Of a DNA stretch of 64,000 nucleotides, positions 61,465 through 64,000 are shown piece by piece (positions within the stretch are counted from its first letter, which is position 1; each line of letters begins with the position of its first letter). A program made the translations under genes and the position numbers. Source of the DNA: Wukongibacter sp050859025 (lineage in GTDB: Bacteria > Bacillota > Clostridia > Peptostreptococcales > Caminicellaceae); the NCBI RefSeq assembly GCF_050859025.1, contig NZ_CP138200.1, positions 3,782,001 through 3,846,000 on the forward strand, in the 5' to 3' direction. The notes under the pieces are model-generated. The model had not been told where the DNA came from. It ran no database searches and saw only the letters and a program-made list of their open reading frames with translations.

Positions 61465-62865
61465 CTAATACCTTCTTCTTTTAGATGATGATGGTATATT
61501 AAGTTCATCTCTATACTTAGCAACAGTCCTTCTAGATATCTTTACCCCAGTTTTATTAAGTTCATTAGATATAGCTTGGTCACTAAGGGGTTTTTTCGTA
61601 TTTTCATTTTGAATTAAATCCTTTATTATTGATTTAATACTTTCCGCTGAGACTCCCTCTCCTAGAGAGCTGGAAACACCACTTTGGAAAAAGTATTTTA
61701 ATTCAAATATTCCTCTTGGACATTGCATATATTTACCATTTATCGCTCTACTTACAGTTGATTCATGAACTCCAATCTCATCAGCTATCTCCCTTAATGT
61801 TAATGGCTTAAGATATACTATTCCATTTTCGAAGAAATCCATTTGATAGTCAATAATTGCTTTAACAACCTTATATATTGTATTTCTTCGTTGCTGAATA
61901 CATCGAATAAGCTTAAGAGCTGAATTCAGTTTTTGATTAATATAAGTAGATGCATTAGCTTCCATTTCATTACTCAAAAGAAGCTTCCTATAATAATGGT
62001 TTATACTTAGTCTAGGAGCTGTGGAATCCCTTACGATGACAATATACTCTCCATTTACCTTCTCTACTGTTATATCCGGTGTTACATACCTTGTATCTCT
62101 ACTAGAGCTAAATCGTCTACCTGGCTTAGGCTCCAGCGTTCTTATAAAATCTCCAATCTCTTGTACTTTTTCAATGCTTATGTCTAATTTTTTCGCAATA
62201 TTATTTATTCTATTGTTTCCTAAGTCATCTAAGTGATCTTCAATAATTGTATATATTAAATTATCAGTAACATTATTCTGTCTAAGCTGTATAGTTAGAC
62301 ATTCACGTAGGTTTCTTGCCCCAACACCAATGGGATCAAAAGTTTGAATAATTTGAATTATATCTTCAACTTCCTTATCAGTAGTAGCAAATTTTTTGCA
62401 TATTTCTTCATTAGTAATTTGTAAATATCCATTATCTCCGATATTCTCAACTACATATTTTCCAATGATTTTGCTTTTACCTTTTAAAAGAGTAAATTGA
62501 AGCTGAAATAATAGGTGATCAGTTAGTGTAGTCTCTGTAGAAAGATAATTCTCAAATGATGTTTCTTCCTTTTCTTCATAGTTCGATATTTTATTCTTAT
62601 ACCTAGACCTTTCATACTCTGAAAAGAGCTTTTTCATGTCTATAACATCTTTTTCTTTTGTGTCACTCTCCGTTTTATTTACCGAATTATCAACCTCACC
62701 TTTTGATTGCTGAGGCTCTAATACAGGGTTACTCATCATTTCCTGTTGAATAAAATTATTTAGTTCTACGGAGTTATATTGTAGTATTTCTATTGCTTGT
62801 TTTAGTTCTGGTGTCATAACTAACTTTTGAGTCTGTTCCAAATTTAAATTGTAAGATAACCTCAT
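61465..62865 (-). CDS. rpoN: RNA polymerase sigma-54 factor
   Basis: 466 residues. Region I MRLSYNLNLEQTQKLVMTPE (activator-interacting, Gln-rich), an acidic region II, the core-binding region, the HTH LREIADEIGVHESTVSRAI and the RpoN box SRRTVAKYRDELNIPSS near the C-terminus, which reads -24 elements. It needs an AAA+ activator, such as the one at 20992-22368. ATG at 62865 has AGGGTGA upstream; the frame extends 6 codons further without a site. It sits upstream of cggR as in other Clostridia. Confidence 0.96.
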   Translation of the reverse strand: MRLSYNLNLEQTQKLVMTPELKQAIEILQYNSVELNNFIQQEMMSNPVLEPQQSKGEVDNSVNKTESDTKEKDVIDMKKLFSEYERSRYKNKISNYEEKEETSFENYLSTETTLTDHLLFQLQFTLLKGKSKIIGKYVVENIGDNGYLQITNEEICKKFATTDKEVEDIIQIIQTFDPIGVGARNLRECLTIQLRQNNVTDNLIYTIIEDHLDDLGNNRINNIAKKLDISIEKVQEIGDFIRTLEPKPGRRFSSSRDTRYVTPDITVEKVNGEYIVIVRDSTAPRLSINHYYRKLLLSNEMEANASTYINQKLNSALKLIRCIQQRRNTIYKVVKAIIDYQMDFFENGIVYLKPLTLREIADEIGVHESTVSRAINGKYMQCPRGIFELKYFFQSGVSSSLGEGVSAESIKSIIKDLIQNENTKKPLSDQAISNELNKTGVKISRRTVAKYRDELNIPSSSKRRRY

Positions 62866-63088
62866 CTCAATCACCCTAAACATTAAAGTATAAATATTTT
62901 AACAAATATTTTACAATACAATTATACCAAAAAAACGTTATCAAACAAAGTGCCAGAATCGAGAAAATCGACAAAAATCGTTATTATTTTTTAAAAAATA
63001 GTAAATTTCGACTATACAAGTACCCATCTTTCATATTCTGAATGCTTTTTTGCCAAATTATTTATGCATTTTTTTAAATTTTCTGACT
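62866..63088. other. AT-rich region upstream of rpoN
   Basis: Holds the presumed rpoN promoter (for example TTGTAAAATATTTG and TATAATTG-like elements around 62910-62925) and no open frame with a site. Nothing else recognised. Confidence 0.4.
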
Positions 63089-63141
63089 ATACAAAAAAAG
63101 GAAAAGCCAACTCCATAAATCATCTTATAGAGTCAGCTTTT
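63089..63141 (-). terminator. terminator of the ABC permease operon
   Basis: AAAAGC..ACTC (63102-63113) / GAGT..GCTTTT (63130-63141) with a two-base internal loop, followed in the minus direction by CCTTTTTTTG. Confidence 0.75.
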
Positions 63142-63288
63142 TCATAATTTGGAAATTAAGTTTCGTATTTCAATTTCTAATATGGAGAATTATACTAGTA
63201 CTAGCCCAGTTTAAATTACCTATGCTCTAAAATTATTAAAAATTTATTATTCTGGCAATTTTTACTTGTATTTATTTACAAAGCCTTG

Positions 63289-64000
63289 CTATCTTTCACC
63301 CTTCTCATATGGTTTTCCAGCAGCTCTCGGCCCTACAGATTTACCTGAAAAGGCAACCAATGCAATAACTGTCAGTACATAAGGAAAAGCCCAGAAGAAC
63401 TCTTGAGGCAGCTTGCTTAGGAACTTTATCTGATAAGCAACTATTCCTAATGCCTGAGAGAATCCAAAGAATAGACCTGCTCCTAATACTCCAAAAGGAT
63501 GCCATTTACCAAATATAAGTGCTGCTAAGGCTATAAATCCTGTACCGTGGATTGTAGCATATGTATACTGGATATCTTGAGTCAGTACCATTATAGCTCC
63601 TCCAAGACCAGCAAACATCCCTGATAGAATAACACCTATATATCTCATTTTATATACATTTATCCCCATAGAATCCGCTGCTCCTGGATGTTCTCCAACG
63701 GCCCTTAGTCTTAATCCAAATGGTGTCTTATAGACGATATACCAAACTATTACTACTATCAAAATAATCACGTATGATGTAATATGAACCTTACTAAAAA
63801 AGAAGTCTCCCAATACTGGTATTTTAGATAATACAGGAACATCTTCTTTCTTGATTCCTGTTAAAAATGCTAATGTTCTTTGTTGCTTAAATATAATCTG
63901 ACACAAGTATATCGTAATTCCTCCAGCTAATAGATTTATAGCCGTACCGCTAATAACTTGGTCAGCTCTTAAGTTTATACTTACATATGCATGAATTATA
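63289..64000 (-). CDS. nucleoside-type ABC transporter permease (5' end outside window)
   Basis: The frame is open from the window edge to a stop at 63289, giving 237 residues of C-terminal sequence. SINLRADQVISGTAINLLAGG, then TPFGLRLRAVGEHPGAADSMG and ILSGMFAGLGGAIMVL with GFIALAALIFGKWHPFGVL are the signatures of BPD_transp_2 permeases of the BmpA/NupPQ (YufQ) nucleoside uptake systems. Several membrane helices are evident. Together with the purine-riboswitch operon at the other end it hints at purine salvage, but the two are 57 kb apart. The start codon lies to the right of the window. Confidence 0.88.
   Translation of the reverse strand, partial: IIHAYVSINLRADQVISGTAINLLAGGITIYLCQIIFKQQRTLAFLTGIKKEDVPVLSKIPVLGDFFFSKVHITSYVIILIVVIVWYIVYKTPFGLRLRAVGEHPGAADSMGINVYKMRYIGVILSGMFAGLGGAIMVLTQDIQYTYATIHGTGFIALAALIFGKWHPFGVLGAGLFFGFSQALGIVAYQIKFLSKLPQEFFWAFPYVLTVIALVAFSGKSVGPRAAGKPYEKGER

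Overview
The window comes from a low-GC, anaerobic Firmicute of the class Clostridia. The signs are AT-rich intergenic DNA, strong AGGAGG ribosome binding sites with some GTG/TTG starts, an rpoN-cggR-gapA-pgk-tpiA-eno-secG glycolytic block followed by rnr and smpB-ssrA, a TRAP transporter with a beta-keto acid cleavage enzyme, a molybdenum hydroxylase and a membrane pyrophosphatase. The exact genus cannot be fixed; an Alkaliphilus/Tissierellales-like relative is a guess. Most genes lie on the minus strand.

Left part (1-10.7 kb): a metallo-beta-lactamase-fold hydrolase cut by the window edge, a DUF4438 gene, a CD3324-type HTH protein, an undescribed 39-residue ORF, then a three-subunit xanthine-dehydrogenase-type operon. 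That operon's 400-nt leader holds a purine-riboswitch-like aptamer followed by a terminator; the aptamer core departs from consensus at J3/1. Next is a three-gene signalling operon: a sensor with a lost phospho-acceptor His and no ATPase domain, a NarL-type regulator and an intact 7TM-type kinase.

11-16.5 kb holds envelope genes: two lipoproteins, an AIM24/TIGR00266 protein, a secreted protein of unknown role and an SLH plus leucine-rich-repeat surface protein. 16.6-24.3 kb is a TRAP transporter (dctP-dctQ-dctM type) with a BKACE enzyme, driven by a clear sigma-54 promoter and flanked by its probable NtrC-type activator and BvgS-like kinase. rpoN itself is at 61.5-62.9 kb.

24.7-31.7 kb: a DUF2089/SHOCT-like operon, an IS1182-type insertion sequence with a split transposase, a MATE pump, a tandem GNAT protein and a DinB-like protein. 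A 150-bp MITE-like element occurs twice (19.57 and 27.69 kb). It shares its ends with the IS, and every insertion sits in a terminator-type hairpin that is duplicated on both sides.

31.8-38.5 kb is visibly richer in G+C than its surroundings and looks acquired: two ABC-2 permease genes (one with a catalytically dead M1-peptidase-like domain), an ABC ATPase, a chimeric ABC pseudogene and an OmpR-type two-component system. A REP-associated tyrosine transposase with REP hairpins follows, then an FkbM methyltransferase, an exported protein with an internal duplication and a small phage-like XRE/DUF6809-like pair.

43.5-64 kb is the housekeeping block: ssrA (tag ADNNYALAA), smpB, a HAD phosphatase, rnr, a UPF0180 protein, a Fe/Mn superoxide dismutase, an MCP, a secreted lipase, hppA, secG, eno, tpiA, pgk, gapA, cggR with its operator, rpoN, and the end of a nucleoside-type ABC permease. 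No phosphoglycerate mutase gene lies between tpiA and eno. Several families of decayed palindromic intergenic repeats are scattered through the window.
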